A stretch of 64,000 nucleotides of DNA from Kordia sp965283645. Its GTDB lineage: Bacteria; Bacteroidota; Bacteroidia; Flavobacteriales; Flavobacteriaceae. Location of the stretch: positions 4,278,001 to 4,342,000 of the forward strand of contig NZ_CBDIPG010000001.1 of the NCBI RefSeq assembly GCF_965283645.1. The letters run 5' to 3'. Each line of letters opens with the position of its first letter. Within the stretch, counting starts at the first letter, position 1. A program made the translations under genes and the position numbers. The notes under the pieces were generated by a model that saw nothing but the letters and a program-made list of their open reading frames with translations, ran no database searches and was not told the origin of the DNA. Of this stretch, positions 1 to 7,587 are shown in pieces.

Positions 1-498
1 GTCGAAAGTTTAAAGAATCAACCTATAAGACTTCTTAACTGGAAACAAGATACGACAAGTTGGAGCGTATTAGAATGTATTGAACATTTAAATAGATTTG
101 GAGATTTTTATATTCCTGAAATGACAACTAAAATAGAGACTTCTGTACACAAGAGTTCGGGGGTTTTTAAAAGCAATTGGCTTGGGAAATATTTTAGTAA
201 ATCGGTTTCTTATCAAGAAAAACTGAATAAAATGAAAACATTCAAGCCGATGAATCCACTAAACTCAACATTAGATATACAAACTCTTGAAAAATTTATA
301 GATCATCAACATCAAATAATAGAATTATTAGACAAATCAAAACATGTAGATTTAGATAAAACTAAAACAACAATTACCATTTCTAAACTAATTAAATTAC
401 GACTTGGAGATACTTTTAGAGTTGTAATATATCACAATGAAAGACATATAAAACAAGCAGAAAAAACCTTGAAAATGGCAAAAATGAGTACGAAATAA
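1..498 (+). CDS. DinB-family protein, 5' end cut by window edge
   Basis: The reading frame is open from the first base and ends at TAA 496-498, so the N-terminus lies outside the window; the ATG at 121 is internal. The visible 165 residues match the DinB/YfiT four-helix fold (bacillithiol- or metal-dependent hydrolase/transferase superfamily). An early 'VLECIEHLNRF' helix and a late 'YHNERHIKQAEKTL' helix supply the spaced histidines that bind the metal in this family. The substrate cannot be told from sequence. It is followed by a strong hairpin and faces the convergent thioredoxin gene. Confidence 0.8.
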   Translation, partial: VESLKNQPIRLLNWKQDTTSWSVLECIEHLNRFGDFYIPEMTTKIETSVHKSSGVFKSNWLGKYFSKSVSYQEKLNKMKTFKPMNPLNSTLDIQTLEKFIDHQHQIIELLDKSKHVDLDKTKTTITISKLIKLRLGDTFRVVIYHNERHIKQAEKTLKMAKMSTK

Positions 499-567
499 TA
501 GGTAATAATTTTTGAAAAGTATGTTAAACAGCAATAGTGTTAGATACGTACAATCATAAGAAAATAC

Positions 568-597
568 AAAAAAGGAAGCTGATTAGCTTCCTTTTTC
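568..597. terminator. bidirectional intrinsic terminator
   Basis: The arms AAAAGGAAGCT (570-580) and AGCTTCCTTTT (585-595) pair perfectly around a GATT loop, with A and T runs on the two sides. It lies between the convergent DinB and thioredoxin genes and can serve both. Confidence 0.8.
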
Positions 598-621
598 AAT
601 TCTATATAATAAAAACAAGAT

Positions 622-1353
622 TTACATTTCATCAATAATTTTCTCAATCAGTTCGGTTGTTGAACCATAACTTAATCCTTGTTCTTTTGCAATGTCAACA
701 GCCTTTTTAGCGGTCTTTAAAGCTTTTGTATAGTTTCCTGTTTTATACAGCAAAGCCGCATGCGTATCCACATTATAATACGTAGTTTCAAGCTCAATAG
801 AACGTTCTGCGGCTTTTACAGCTTTCAGTAACACCTTAATATCATTATGATTTTTGTATGCGTTCCACGCTAAGGAATTCAATTTAGTAGACGAATTCCA
901 GATTTTATCTAAATTAGCTTGGCTGAAATCATTCACATCAAAATCGTCAGTAGTGTCAGTAGAAACGGTTGTGCCAGCATCGCCGCCCATGTGTTTTTTA
1001 ATTAAATTTTCCATTTTCGATTTGCTCATGGCGCCTTCAATCTGTTCCAAGTTAGAACTATTGTAGATAAATAAATAGGTTGGCATTGCAGAAATTCCCA
1101 AGGCATCATCTACTTGACTTTTATCTACATCAATTTTATAAAAATCAACACGATCTTTATACTTTGTTACCAATTGTTTTATAATTGGATCCATACGTTT
1201 ACATGGTCCACACCAAGTGGCATAAAAATCTAAGACGATCAATCGATCATTGTTTACAAGCAATTTTGATTCGGCGGTATCGTCAGACAACTCAGTTTGC
1301 GCAATGGAGGGAATCGCAATACAAAGCATTAGCAATAGCAATACTTTTTTCAT
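622..1353 (-). CDS. secreted thioredoxin-fold protein with C-terminal TPR-like region
   Basis: Residues 1-19 form a Sec signal peptide ending at an AQ cleavage site typical of Bacteroidota. The thioredoxin domain (about 25-120) has the redox motif WCGPCK at 47-52 and the cis-proline motif 'AMPTYLF', so a periplasmic thiol-disulfide oxidoreductase is expected. Residues 150-243 are an alpha-helical extension resembling one or two TPR units ('AALLYKTGNYTKALKTAKKA'). It is probably a partner-binding arm, because ordinary thioredoxins end near residue 125. The gene stands alone and converges on the DinB gene. The physiological substrate is unknown. Confidence 0.88.
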   Translation of the reverse strand: MKKVLLLLMLCIAIPSIAQTELSDDTAESKLLVNNDRLIVLDFYATWCGPCKRMDPIIKQLVTKYKDRVDFYKIDVDKSQVDDALGISAMPTYLFIYNSSNLEQIEGAMSKSKMENLIKKHMGGDAGTTVSTDTTDDFDVNDFSQANLDKIWNSSTKLNSLAWNAYKNHNDIKVLLKAVKAAERSIELETTYYNVDTHAALLYKTGNYTKALKTAKKAVDIAKEQGLSYGSTTELIEKIIDEM

Positions 1354-1520
1354 AATAGTAAAAATTTAATTTGTTTTAAAAATAACTAAAAAAACCATGC
1401 CAAAAAATAATAGACGACTATTTTGATGTAATGTTTCTATTTTTAGCTGAACAGCTATATGACTATGTCAAATATTTGTAGTAATTTATCCATCTATAAA
1501 ACAAGTATTTCTACGGTTTT

Positions 1521-3095
1521 ATGATTAAAAAGGAAAACCTACATTTAAAACACCATAAAATAAAACGAACCAACATTATGAATGGATTACTCTTTCAGTT
1601 GCCAAAAAAGGTAACCAAATCAAATCTCAAAGAAGCAATGCAACAAGCTATTGAAATTGAGATTGCAACAATTCCTGTGTATTTGTACACTTATTATTCA
1701 ATTACCAGAGTTCCGAATCAATCTGAAATAGAAGCACAAATTCTTTCAGATATGCAAGCAACTCAAAAAGGAAAGAAAAATAAAAAAACTGATGCTGAGT
1801 TGCAAGAAGCGGCAAAACAATTAGCATTAGATATAATGGTATTTGCAAACAAATCAGGAGCCTTAATCATGAGCGTTGCCGTAGAAGAAATGTTGCACAT
1901 GTCGTTATCTTCAAACATAAAAAATGCACTAAAATCTCCGTATGGCGGAATTCCAGAATTAGTCGGAAAAACACCAAAAGTATGGCCAGCCTATTTACCA
2001 GGACATGTTCCTGCATTTGAAATAAATAGAGGCAAACTTAGCAAAGAACAATTACATGCGTTTCTATTAATTGAAAGCCCATTACCATTTAAAAATGAGG
2101 AAGGAGAAAACGGAAAAGCCATTGAGTACACAACAATCGGAGAATACTACGATCAAATTATAAAGTGTATCAAGGATGAATTAAAAGATTCTGACTTCAA
2201 TGCAAATGCGCCACAATTACTGCCCGAAAAAGGATACTATGCGCAAAATAATATTGATACAGTATATTATGATAAAAATCACAAACCTCAATTTCCAAAT
2301 GAAGATGATAGCGGCGGATTGGTGCATGTAAAAGGTAAAAAATCTGCCATTCATGCAATGGAAGAAATCATTGAGCAAGGAGAAGGCGCAACAGAAACCA
2401 TAAAGCTAGATGTAAATGGAAAACCTATATTTAAAGATAAAATAGTAGGCGATCATTTAGCGCCAGATGGTACAGTTGTTTGTCCATTATTTCCATTAGA
2501 TTCAGGAATCGTAAATCCAAACGATTTTGATGATAAAGACAAAAAGGAATTGTCTCATTTTGATAAATTCTTAGAAGTATACTGTACAATTGAAAGAACA
2601 AATCATGCATTACATCAATTCTTAGGAACAAAAGATTTCGATTTTACAAAATACTTCGTAAAAGACATTCCAACAAACCCAAGTACATCAGACTATCCAA
2701 AAGCAATTCAGGATGTATCCAATCTTACAAATGCAGTGTATACGTATATTTTTGTCATGGCAGAAGCATGTTACAAAACTGCTGGACACAAACAATATGA
2801 AATCTTTATGTTTGGAATTCACAAATCAATGATTTGGATTCTAAACATGTTAAGTATGACTATGACTGGATTATCGTACACAGATAGTAGCGGAGAAAAA
2901 CAAAGTGTTTCAGCAACATTTGAAGACTATACATTTGCAAATTCGTCAAGTCCAAAATCACAAATTATTGACTTAGCCGGAATTGCAATGGCTTCTAGTA
3001 GTATTGTATCGCAAGGAATCTTAGATCGTATCAAAGACTTGCCAGATGTGCCTGTAGAAGCATATTTAGTGGAAAACAATAAAGGGGTTTTATAA
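1521..3095 (+). CDS. ferritin-like protein (VioB/RebD C-terminal, PF12902-type)
   Basis: This 524-residue cytoplasmic protein has the ferritin-like helices of the iminophenyl-pyruvate dimer synthase type. 'AIEIEIATIPVYLYTYYSI' (43-61) carries E45/E47, and 'VAVEEMLHMSLSSN' (119-132) gives the ExxH pair E123/H126, consistent with a diiron or mononuclear iron site. Later segments (about 335-480) are also helical ('FLEVYCTIERTNHALHQFL'). Family members are iron-dependent oxidases or unassigned. It lies 18 bp upstream of the Cys-rich gene and 0.9 kb upstream of the MNIO gene, suggesting a shared job. The first ATG (1521) has no clear ribosome site. The ATG at 1578 is an alternative that keeps the whole domain. 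The reaction is unknown. Confidence 0.8.
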   Translation: MIKKENLHLKHHKIKRTNIMNGLLFQLPKKVTKSNLKEAMQQAIEIEIATIPVYLYTYYSITRVPNQSEIEAQILSDMQATQKGKKNKKTDAELQEAAKQLALDIMVFANKSGALIMSVAVEEMLHMSLSSNIKNALKSPYGGIPELVGKTPKVWPAYLPGHVPAFEINRGKLSKEQLHAFLLIESPLPFKNEEGENGKAIEYTTIGEYYDQIIKCIKDELKDSDFNANAPQLLPEKGYYAQNNIDTVYYDKNHKPQFPNEDDSGGLVHVKGKKSAIHAMEEIIEQGEGATETIKLDVNGKPIFKDKIVGDHLAPDGTVVCPLFPLDSGIVNPNDFDDKDKKELSHFDKFLEVYCTIERTNHALHQFLGTKDFDFTKYFVKDIPTNPSTSDYPKAIQDVSNLTNAVYTYIFVMAEACYKTAGHKQYEIFMFGIHKSMIWILNMLSMTMTGLSYTDSSGEKQSVSATFEDYTFANSSSPKSQIIDLAGIAMASSSIVSQGILDRIKDLPDVPVEAYLVENNKGVL

Positions 3096-3113
3096 TTAAA
3101 AGGATAAAAAAAG

Positions 3114-3815
3114 ATGAAAGATTTTAAATATAGCGCGGCGAATAGTTGCGGAGCAAATAGTTGTGGAAGTAGCGGCGGAAGCAGTAGTAGTGGATCAAAT
3201 GGTTGCGGAAGCGGCGGCGGTACACCATCAAAACAAAAAGACATTGCAGTACCTTTAGAATTACACGCGTGTATGGGGTTAAATGCTTGCAAAGGACATG
3301 ATCGTTTCGGAACCAACGATTGCGCTGGTTCAGGATACTGTGCAACAGAAGTTCATAGTTGTCATACCTTAAACAATTGTCGTGGTCAAGGTGGTTGCGG
3401 ATTGTATGGAGATTCAGAAGAACAATGCAAACCAGGTGCAAATGATTGCGCATGGCAAGGAAGCTGCGGAACGCCAATTCCTGCAGAACGCTTCATGACT
3501 CAAGGAAAAAACAAAGGAAGAAGTGTATGGCTTTTGGCACGTAAACTTTTTGAACATCGAATGGATACATCTCGTAGAACGGTAAAAAATGCACCTTTTC
3601 AATATGGACCACCAATAGCATGGTTAAAAGCAAATGGTAGAGGAGAATCTTGTGGAAGCAGTGGCGATAAAAACTGTTCTTTTGGTGTAAATGATGCCGC
3701 AAGTGATGCAAATAAATTTTGTATAGAAAGCAGTAAAAAAATGAAAAACACGATTGAAAATTGTGGCTGTGATGATGAAAAGAAAGATTCCAAAAAAATA
3801 GGATATAAAAAATAA
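3114..3815 (+). CDS. Cys/Gly/Ser-rich protein, candidate MNIO substrate (bufferin-like precursor)
   Basis: This 233-residue protein has 18 cysteines. The N-terminus (1-37) is a low-complexity Gly/Ser/Cys tract. Residues 50-123 contain repeated xxC units ('LNACKG', 'TNDCAG', 'NNCRGQGGC', 'ANDCAWQGSC') similar to the spacing of bufferin (DUF2282) cores. The basic C-terminal half has four more cysteines plus 'ENCGC'. There is no signal peptide or membrane segment. AAAGGATAAAAAAAG before the ATG is a plausible ribosome site. The DUF692 and DUF2063 genes downstream make it the likely modified substrate, with cysteine-derived copper ligands or thioheterocycles as the inferred products. A metallothionein-like buffer without modification is the alternative. 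Confidence 0.7.
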   Translation: MKDFKYSAANSCGANSCGSSGGSSSSGSNGCGSGGGTPSKQKDIAVPLELHACMGLNACKGHDRFGTNDCAGSGYCATEVHSCHTLNNCRGQGGCGLYGDSEEQCKPGANDCAWQGSCGTPIPAERFMTQGKNKGRSVWLLARKLFEHRMDTSRRTVKNAPFQYGPPIAWLKANGRGESCGSSGDKNCSFGVNDAASDANKFCIESSKKMKNTIENCGCDDEKKDSKKIGYKK

Positions 3816-3826
3816 GTTGCAAATAT

Positions 3827-3860
3827 AAAAGAGTCTAGAATATAGCGTCAAGGCTCTTTT
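3827..3860 (+). terminator. hairpin between Cys-rich gene and MNIO gene
   Basis: AAAAGAGTC (3827-3835) pairs with GGCTCTTTT (3852-3860), with one G-T pair and a 16-nt loop, and is followed by ATATTTTC. It lies 11 bp after the Cys-rich gene. A partial terminator here would raise precursor mRNA over enzyme mRNA. Confidence 0.45.
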
Positions 3861-3873
3861 ATATTTTCTGAAT

Positions 3874-3940
3874 CGTCATTACGAACGATAATGAAGTAAT
3901 CTAGCTTGCCATCAGCTTTTACAAATTCTCACAATGACAT
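3874..3940. repeat. decayed GTCATT...AATGACA dispersed element, copy 1
   Basis: The ends CGTCATTACGA and CACAATGACAT are inverted, with 'GAAGTAATCTAGCTTGCC' inside. This matches the general GTCATTGCGA...CAATGACA element also present at 5796-5878 and 60546-60633. It sits between the precursor and MNIO genes. Confidence 0.65.
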
Positions 3941-3981
3941 AGATTTAAAGGAAAAAAAGAAATCTATATTCGGTATAAAAA

Positions 3982-4914
3982 ATGAAAAAAACAGTACAAC
4001 AATTGCCCGATTTAGGTTTGGGTTTAGGCTTGCGTGGAGAACATTTCAATCATATAATAGAACATACACCTGCGGTAGATTGGTTTGAAATCATTTCAGA
4101 AAACTTTATGGATTCTGGTGGAAGACCACGATATGTGCTAGATCAAATTGCAGAAAAATATCCAATAGTAATGCATGGTGTTTCAATGTCTATTGGAAGT
4201 ACAGATGAGTTAAATTTTGAATATCTAAAACGATTAAAAAATCTAGCGAAAGCGATCAATCCAAAATGGATAAGCGATCATTTGTGTTGGACAGGCGTGT
4301 TAAGTTTAAATTCTCACGATTTATTGCCTGTAGCGTTAAATGAAGAAAGTTTACAGCTAATTACTACGAAAATAAAACAAGTGCAAGACTATTTAGAACG
4401 TCCATTAATTCTAGAAAACCCAAGCACGTACTTAACGTTTCAACAATCAACAATTCCGGAATGGCAATTTTTAAAATATATGGTAGAAGAAACCAATTGT
4501 GGATTGTTATTGGATGTAAATAACGTCTATGTTTCTTCGTTTAACAATGAATTTGATCCTGTGGAATACATAGAAGGTTTGCCGCATGAAAGTATTGTAC
4601 AAATGCATTTGGCGGGTCATCAACACAATGGTGATCACATTATTGATACGCATGATAGTCCTGTCGTTGATCCTGTTTGGGAATTATTCAGCCTAGCATG
4701 GGAACGCACGGGCGGAACGTCTACGTTATTGGAATGGGACGGAAATATTCCCGCTTTTGAAGTCTGTCATGCAGAATTGTTAAAAGCTAAAAATTATATG
4801 AATGGTTTCAAAAAAGATAAAATTTCTGAAAGTAAAATTCAAAAAGTAGCAGAAACGGTTTCCAATCCAATTGATTTTATGGTGACAAATGTTGCAAAAG
4901 ATTTTGTAGAATAA
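3982..4914 (+). CDS. MNIO family (DUF692) multinuclear iron oxidative enzyme
   Basis: This 310-residue TIM-barrel protein has all the hallmarks of DUF692: 'GLGLGLRGEHFNHI' (12-25), 'WFEIISENFM' (34-43), 'IVMHGVSMSIG' (62-72, H65), 'WISDHLCWTG' (96-105, D99/H100), 'LILENPSTY' (E145), 'LLLDVNNVYVSS' (D178, N180/N181), 'VQMHLAGHQHNG' (H209/H213), D222/H224 and 'LLEWDGNIP' (E251). Characterised relatives (MbnB, BufB and others) use two or three iron ions and O2 to convert peptide cysteines to heterocycles or related groups. The iron-ligand set looks intact. Its stop overlaps the start of the partner gene by one base (TAATG), so the pair is translationally coupled. Confidence 0.92.
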   Translation: MKKTVQQLPDLGLGLGLRGEHFNHIIEHTPAVDWFEIISENFMDSGGRPRYVLDQIAEKYPIVMHGVSMSIGSTDELNFEYLKRLKNLAKAINPKWISDHLCWTGVLSLNSHDLLPVALNEESLQLITTKIKQVQDYLERPLILENPSTYLTFQQSTIPEWQFLKYMVEETNCGLLLDVNNVYVSSFNNEFDPVEYIEGLPHESIVQMHLAGHQHNGDHIIDTHDSPVVDPVWELFSLAWERTGGTSTLLEWDGNIPAFEVCHAELLKAKNYMNGFKKDKISESKIQKVAETVSNPIDFMVTNVAKDFVE

Positions 4915-5732
4915 TGGAAATCAAACGAGATACATCGCGAGAAGCAACACAAAAAAGTTTTGCAGAAATTCAACAATGGATGCAACATCAATTACTACAT
5001 CCACAATTTGGAAACGATTATGAAGACTATGTAAAATCGACTTCCAAACTTTCAGCAAAGCAACATGTACAAATTTATCAACGTAGTTATATTGCACGTT
5101 TGCGCGATTGTATGGTAACACAATTTCCTGCGTTGCGTCATGCTTTGGGAAAAGAATTATTCTTAGAATTTGCCGATTTATACCTAGATCAATATCCTTC
5201 TAAAAGTTATACGTTGGGCGATTTAGGACAGAATTTTGGTAAATTTCTTGAAGAAACACGTCCTGATAAAGATGCTGAGGTAAAAGAATCGTGGCCAGAT
5301 TTTATGATTGAACTCGCCGAATTTGAATATTCAATTAATATTATATTTGATGAAAAAGCTACTGAAAACCATCAATCTGCAACAGCGGAAACCGAAGAAG
5401 ACGACTTGAAATTGGTTCCTGTATTTCATTTATATACACATGAATATCCAATTAGTTTGTATTACAAAGAAGTGGTAAATGACAGAAATCCTGCATTGCC
5501 ATTTGAAACAGAAAGCTATTGTGTGTTATTGCGGCGCGATTACCGATTGGGATTGTTTGAATTGCATCCTGTACAATATCATTTCTTGGCAAAATTAAAA
5601 GAAACGCAGTCTATTTCTGAAACGAAACAATTCTTCATAAAACAACATAATTTTGACACAACTGAACTCGAAAACTATTGGCAACAATGGAAAGCAAAAT
5701 GGTTGGAAGAAGGTTTTTTTATTGAGAGATAG
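4914..5732 (+). CDS. MNIO partner protein, DUF2063 (BufC/HvfC-like)
   Basis: The N-terminal 100 residues match the DUF2063 'putative DNA-binding' domain: 'FAEIQQWMQHQLLHP', 'IYQRSYIARLRDCMVTQFPA', 'FADLYLDQYPSKSYTLGDLG'. In studied MNIO systems this type of protein binds the iron enzyme and presents the precursor peptide rather than acting on DNA. The C-terminal part (about 140-272) is a less conserved domain with 'YCVLLRRDYRLGLFEL', consistent with the winged second domain of the family. It is coupled to the MNIO gene and is the last gene of the unit. At 272 residues it is of normal family size. Confidence 0.88.
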   Translation: MEIKRDTSREATQKSFAEIQQWMQHQLLHPQFGNDYEDYVKSTSKLSAKQHVQIYQRSYIARLRDCMVTQFPALRHALGKELFLEFADLYLDQYPSKSYTLGDLGQNFGKFLEETRPDKDAEVKESWPDFMIELAEFEYSINIIFDEKATENHQSATAETEEDDLKLVPVFHLYTHEYPISLYYKEVVNDRNPALPFETESYCVLLRRDYRLGLFELHPVQYHFLAKLKETQSISETKQFFIKQHNFDTTELENYWQQWKAKWLEEGFFIER

Positions 5733-5795
5733 CTTTTTCATTCCTGTGAAGGTAGGAGTTTTAGCACTTCAAAGTGGATTGTATATTTTTTGAAC

Positions 5796-5878
5796 CGTCA
5801 TTGCGAAAGTTTTAAAAAAACTTGCAATCTGTTACTTAATAAGCAAATTACTTCGTCGCTCACTTCTCGTAATGACAT
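5796..5878. repeat. GTCATTGCGA...AATGACA dispersed element, copy 2
   Basis: The ends are CGTCATTGCGAAAG and CTCGTAATGACA. The interior contains CTTGCAATCTG and TTACTTCGTCGCTCAC, the best-preserved copy here of a widespread Bacteroidota palindromic element. It sits in the convergent gap after the DUF2063 gene. Confidence 0.75.
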
Positions 5879-5910
5879 ATTAAAACAATCTAACAATCTA
5901 TGTAATTTCC

Positions 5911-5957
5911 AAGAACTTCTCGATACAATTTTCTTTCGAAAATCACACGAAGTGACG
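5911..5957. repeat. half of TTCTCGATACAA...GAAGTGACG dispersed element
   Basis: The sequence AAGAACTTCTCGATACAATTTTC...CACACGAAGTGACG is the 3' half of the element whose other parts occur at 61117-61262. It directly follows copy 2 of the other repeat family, so this gap holds two element types side by side. Confidence 0.6.
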
Positions 5958-5993
5958 TTTTAAAAAAGAATATTTCAACACCCCAAAATCTAA

Positions 5994-6542
5994 TTACTTT
6001 AAACTTTCAAACGAAAACGATGTGTTCATTTTCACTTGGTTATCTATCACAATCATTGTACGTTTAATTACAACCAATGCGCTATCTTTTTGAGTGTATT
6101 TTGAATTGATAAATGTTGTATACAAAATTTTCTGTGTCGTAATACTATCGTTTCGTTTAAGCATGTTTCCTGAACGTTCAATCTCCTTAATTTCAATTGT
6201 TTTGATAGAATCTGAAAGTGTAAAATTGAATTTGCCAGAATTTGCCAATTGTTCTTTAATTGCTTCTTGAAATTCAGGATGTTGTATTGCTAAAATTGTG
6301 GCTTCATAATTGGCTTGCAACTTTTCTTCAATCTCTGTATTGATATCATCAAGTGAAAAGTTAATCTCTAGTTTTTTTGTGTCTGTTTTTCCATCAGCAT
6401 CATCTATCAAACTGCTTTCGTCAACTTTGAAGTCTTCAGCTTCAACGGATTTTTCTTCTGTAGGAACTCGATCAGCATTCCGATTATTCGAACACGAAAA
6501 ACACAAAATGAAACACGCTATGTACACAATCTTTTTCATCAT
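5994..6542 (-). CDS. small lipoprotein of unknown function
   Basis: The 182-residue product begins with a lipoprotein signal peptide ending 'CFILCFSCSNN', so Cys16 or Cys14 region lipidation is expected. An acidic linker follows, then a single predicted alpha/beta domain with no recognised motif ('IKTIEIKEIERSGNMLKR'). Its ATG overlaps the stop of the upstream 304-residue gene in ATGA, so the two are co-translated and probably act together at the envelope. No family is recognised. Confidence 0.75.
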   Translation of the reverse strand: MMKKIVYIACFILCFSCSNNRNADRVPTEEKSVEAEDFKVDESSLIDDADGKTDTKKLEINFSLDDINTEIEEKLQANYEATILAIQHPEFQEAIKEQLANSGKFNFTLSDSIKTIEIKEIERSGNMLKRNDSITTQKILYTTFINSKYTQKDSALVVIKRTMIVIDNQVKMNTSFSFESLK

Positions 6543-7453
6543 TGAATCATAAATTTAAGTTTCACAATCTTGTTATTTGTATAGACTTTATCCAGAATTC
6601 GCATCTTTTTTAAGCTACTTGTCGGAATTGTTAATAAGTTGATAAATTCCTTTTTGGTGTACATTTCAATACCAATATTATTTTTAAAAGCTCTGTAAAT
6701 TTGCGCATTATCAGAAATCAATTCGTTCAATTGCGCACGGCGTTTTTTCCAATCGTCTTTATTGCCGTTTGCATAATATAACAACATTAATGCATAATCA
6801 TCAGTGTGTAATTGAACCGTTTTGTGAGTACTCGAATTGATATGGCGAACAATCGTATCTGTTTTATGATAAGGCGATTTTACCACAAATTTCAATTCGT
6901 TTTCAGGAGTTGTATAGGAAAAACAACCCAAACTATCTGTCTTAAAATACAAAGACGATTCATTGGTAAGAATCACTTCAATATCTAACGGAATTTTGGT
7001 AATTGCTTCACGCTGATCGGCATCTGTAAAACAAAATGAAAAAGTATTTTCTTTTGGATATAAACTATAAATTCCAAACGCAACTAACGGAAGTAGCAAC
7101 AGCCAAATAAACTTACGAGCAGGTTTTTTAACTTGTTCAATTTCATTTCCAACTTCAATTTCAACTTCAGTATGTTTCTGTATAAAATCATTCCAATGTT
7201 CATGCCCAACATACATACTTAACAAATTGAGCATGTCTACACGTGGCAACTTTTCGGCATCATTTTTAATGTATGTGTAAAACCATTTTTCGCTAATACT
7301 ATCGTTGGTTTTGCTACGTAAATCTTCTTGAAAATCTGTAATTGTATTTCCTTTCCAATCACGAATATCGTTTGAAGCCGCATGCGAAGCCAAAAAAGTA
7401 GTCGCAATTTGCTGTTTCAAAAGTGAAAAGTAATATGTTTTTTCTGTGTTCAA
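6539..7453 (-). CDS. single-span membrane protein with N-terminal helical (HTH-like) domain
   Basis: The 304-residue product starts at TTG. Residues 1-95 are helical and resemble an N-terminal module common in Bacteroidota ('DFQEDLRSKTNDSISEKWFYTYI...LPRVDMLNLLSMYVGHEHWNDF'), reminiscent of a DNA-binding or adaptor fold. A transmembrane segment 'FIWLLLLPLVAFGIYSLY' lies at about 113-130, followed by a beta-rich periplasmic domain. This topology suggests signalling from the envelope, possibly with the lipoprotein it overlaps downstream. It diverges from the DUF4349 gene across a palindromic operator. The function is unknown. Confidence 0.7.
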   Translation of the reverse strand: MNTEKTYYFSLLKQQIATTFLASHAASNDIRDWKGNTITDFQEDLRSKTNDSISEKWFYTYIKNDAEKLPRVDMLNLLSMYVGHEHWNDFIQKHTEVEIEVGNEIEQVKKPARKFIWLLLLPLVAFGIYSLYPKENTFSFCFTDADQREAITKIPLDIEVILTNESSLYFKTDSLGCFSYTTPENELKFVVKSPYHKTDTIVRHINSSTHKTVQLHTDDYALMLLYYANGNKDDWKKRRAQLNELISDNAQIYRAFKNNIGIEMYTKKEFINLLTIPTSSLKKMRILDKVYTNNKIVKLKFMIQ

Positions 7454-7489
7454 TTAAAATATAAAAATCAGGTAATCAGTTATTTGTAT

Positions 7490-7533
7490 TTTGTAAATTA
7501 ATTTACAAAGCCGCTACAAGTCATTTACAAAGC
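7490..7533. promoter_or_regulatory. palindromic operator plus repeated half-site in divergent promoter region
   Basis: TTTGTAAATTAATTTACAAA (7490-7509) is a perfect 20-nt palindrome. Its right half ATTTACAAAGC (7501-7511) recurs exactly at 7523-7533, 22 bp away (two helical turns). The second half-site falls where the -33 element would lie relative to TAGGTTTG at 7552-7559. It is a likely binding site for a dimeric regulator controlling the divergent genes. Confidence 0.55.
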
Positions 7534-7551
7534 TTCACGGTGAAACTCCTT

Positions 7552-7559
7552 TAGGTTTG
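7552..7559 (+). promoter_or_regulatory. TAnnTTTG -7 element for DUF4349 gene
   Basis: TAGGTTTG matches the Bacteroidota -7 consensus 28 bp before the ATG. No clear -33 TTTG is present, which fits an activated or operator-controlled promoter. Confidence 0.4.
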
Positions 7560-7587
7560 TATTCGTAATCCTTAAAAATATAAAATT

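Noticed and set aside
3493..3822. 109-codon minus-strand frame in the Cys-rich gene
   Set aside because: Shadow of the Gly/Cys-rich coding strand; its product has no organised pattern.
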